Source: Deltaproteobacteria bacterium (lineage in GTDB: Bacteria > Desulfobacterota > Desulfobacteria > Desulfobacterales > ETH-SRB1). From it: a DNA stretch of 5,796 nucleotides. Position numbers and translations under genes: made by a program. The notes beneath the pieces were generated by a model. It made no database searches. It worked only from the letters and a program-made list of their open reading frames with translations, and was not told the origin of the DNA. Numbering within the stretch: position 1 is the stretch's first letter; every line of letters starts with the position of its first letter. Location: NCBI GenBank assembly GCA_003647525.1, contig QMMZ01000156.1, positions 1 through 5,796 of the forward strand, in the 5' to 3' direction. Below, one piece after another: positions 5,229 to 5,796 of the stretch.

Positions 5229-5796
5229 ATGAGTTACAAAGTTATTTTGAAATTATTAGGAGCAGTAATCATACTATTAAGCATTACTTCTTGTTCAAGC
5301 GTTAAAATTCACACAGATGTTGATGGAACGGCTGATTTTACAAGTTATAAATCTTTTGAATATTATGGCTGGGCTGATAATAGTGATCAAATGTTAAACG
5401 ACATTGATAAAAGAAGGATTGAAAGCGCTTTTGCGGATGAATTTTACAAAAGAGGTTTGGGTGTTGTAGGTAAAGATGGAGACCTGGTTATTGCATTGTA
5501 TATCGTTGTTGAACAAAAACAACAGACTACTGCCACAACTACAAGTATGGGTGGCGGATATGGCGGATATGGTGGATACGGCGGTTATTATGGATATGGC
5601 CCGGGATATGGATGGGGAGCAGGACATTCCACTACCCAGATTAATACCTACGATTATTCGGTTGGAACATTAATTGTCAGTGTTTATGATAAAGCTAAAG
5701 AACAATTAATATGGGAAAGTAGTGCTGCAGGCGAGATCAATCAGAATCCAAAAGGCCGCGATAAAAGAATTCCAGTTATTGTTCAGAAGATAATGG
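5229..5796 (+). CDS. DUF4136 family lipoprotein with Gly/Tyr-rich insert; 3' end cut by window
   Basis: The frame opens at the ATG at 5229 (MSYKVILKLLGAVIILL...) and is still open at the window edge, 189 codons on. The signal peptide ends in the lipobox ITSC with the lipidated Cys at residue 22. The mature part reads CSSVKIHTDVDGTADFTSYKSF in two overlapping pieces typical of DUF4136: Cys, then V..D.D...DF..YKSF, then RRIESAFADEFYKRGL (about 63-78), DLVIALYIVVEQK (about 86-98) and the C-terminal strands YSVGTLIVSVYDKAKEQLIW. The ending KGRDKRIPVIVQKIM corresponds to the final helix, so only a few residues are probably missing. Between the strands, residues 108-133 are a Gly/Tyr-rich segment that is common in DUF4136 proteins of this phylum. 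The location is likely periplasmic, attached to a membrane by lipid. The molecular function of DUF4136 is unknown. The start is clear: it is followed by a proper signal peptide and preceded by an A-rich leader and a -7 element. Confidence 0.9.
   Translation, partial: MSYKVILKLLGAVIILLSITSCSSVKIHTDVDGTADFTSYKSFEYYGWADNSDQMLNDIDKRRIESAFADEFYKRGLGVVGKDGDLVIALYIVVEQKQQTTATTTSMGGGYGGYGGYGGYYGYGPGYGWGAGHSTTQINTYDYSVGTLIVSVYDKAKEQLIWESSAAGEINQNPKGRDKRIPVIVQKIM
5553..5588 (+). repeat. Four tandem 9-bp units encoding Gly-Gly-Tyr repeats
   Basis: Units at 5553-5561 and 5562-5570 are identical (GGCGGATAT). Those at 5571-5579 (GGTGGATAC) and 5580-5588 (GGCGGTTAT) differ only at synonymous third positions. 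They encode GGY four times within the DUF4136 lipoprotein, and the pattern decays into YGYGPGYGWG afterwards. The identical pair could change copy number by slippage without breaking the frame. The synonymous drift in the others suggests an older expansion kept at the protein level. Confidence 0.75.

Noticed and set aside
5394..5627. Antisense open frame opposite the DUF4136 gene
   Set aside because: It has no family resemblance and no promoter, and its composition is explained as the complement of the repeat-rich coding strand.
5476..5673. Overlapping + strand reading frame inside the DUF4136 gene, with Met-Ala-Asp type repeats
   Set aside because: It is a frame-shifted reading of the Gly-Gly-Tyr 9-bp repeats. 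The DUF4136 frame has a lipobox, promoter and family motifs, and explains the region fully.
4042..5796. The three downstream small envelope genes as one operon or a joint system
   Set aside because: The gaps of 97 and 199 bp each contain their own -7 candidate, and the proteins belong to unrelated families. Nothing in the sequence ties their functions together.

Overview
The window is AT-rich and comes from a member of the Bacteroidota. Three things point there: a C-terminal type IX secretion (T9SS) sorting domain on the first gene, a TonB-dependent receptor with an N-terminal carboxypeptidase-like domain paired with a DUF4249 lipoprotein, and TAnnTTTG-type -7 promoter elements in place of sigma70 boxes. 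Gene content and style suggest a marine or sediment Bacteroidia/Flavobacteriia-like organism, but the window does not fix the genus.

All six genes are on the + strand. (1) Positions 1-577 hold the 3' end of a secreted PQQ-type sugar dehydrogenase beta-propeller with a T9SS sorting tail. (2) Positions 734-3046 encode an outer-membrane TonB-dependent receptor, and 3051-3866 encode its DUF4249 lipoprotein partner only 4 bp downstream. They form a clear two-gene operon, probably an uptake complex for an unknown ligand. (3) Positions 4042-4488 encode a small secreted protein with a C-terminal DUF4177-like motif. (4) Positions 4586-5029 encode a small membrane-anchored protein with a conserved-looking extracytoplasmic domain of unknown function. 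(5) From 5229 to the window edge is a DUF4136-type lipoprotein with a Gly/Tyr-rich insert, nearly complete.

The last three genes each have their own candidate promoter 39-50 bp before the start codon, so they look like separate single-gene units rather than an operon. Apart from the receptor/lipoprotein pair, the genes show no evident shared pathway. No intergenic gap exceeds 200 bp. No tRNA, rRNA, CRISPR array, insertion sequence or convincing intrinsic terminator was seen. I found no strong evidence for an undescribed multi-gene system. The points most worth a second look are the repeated extended -7 motif, the dyad at the receptor start, and the secreted DUF4177-like protein.
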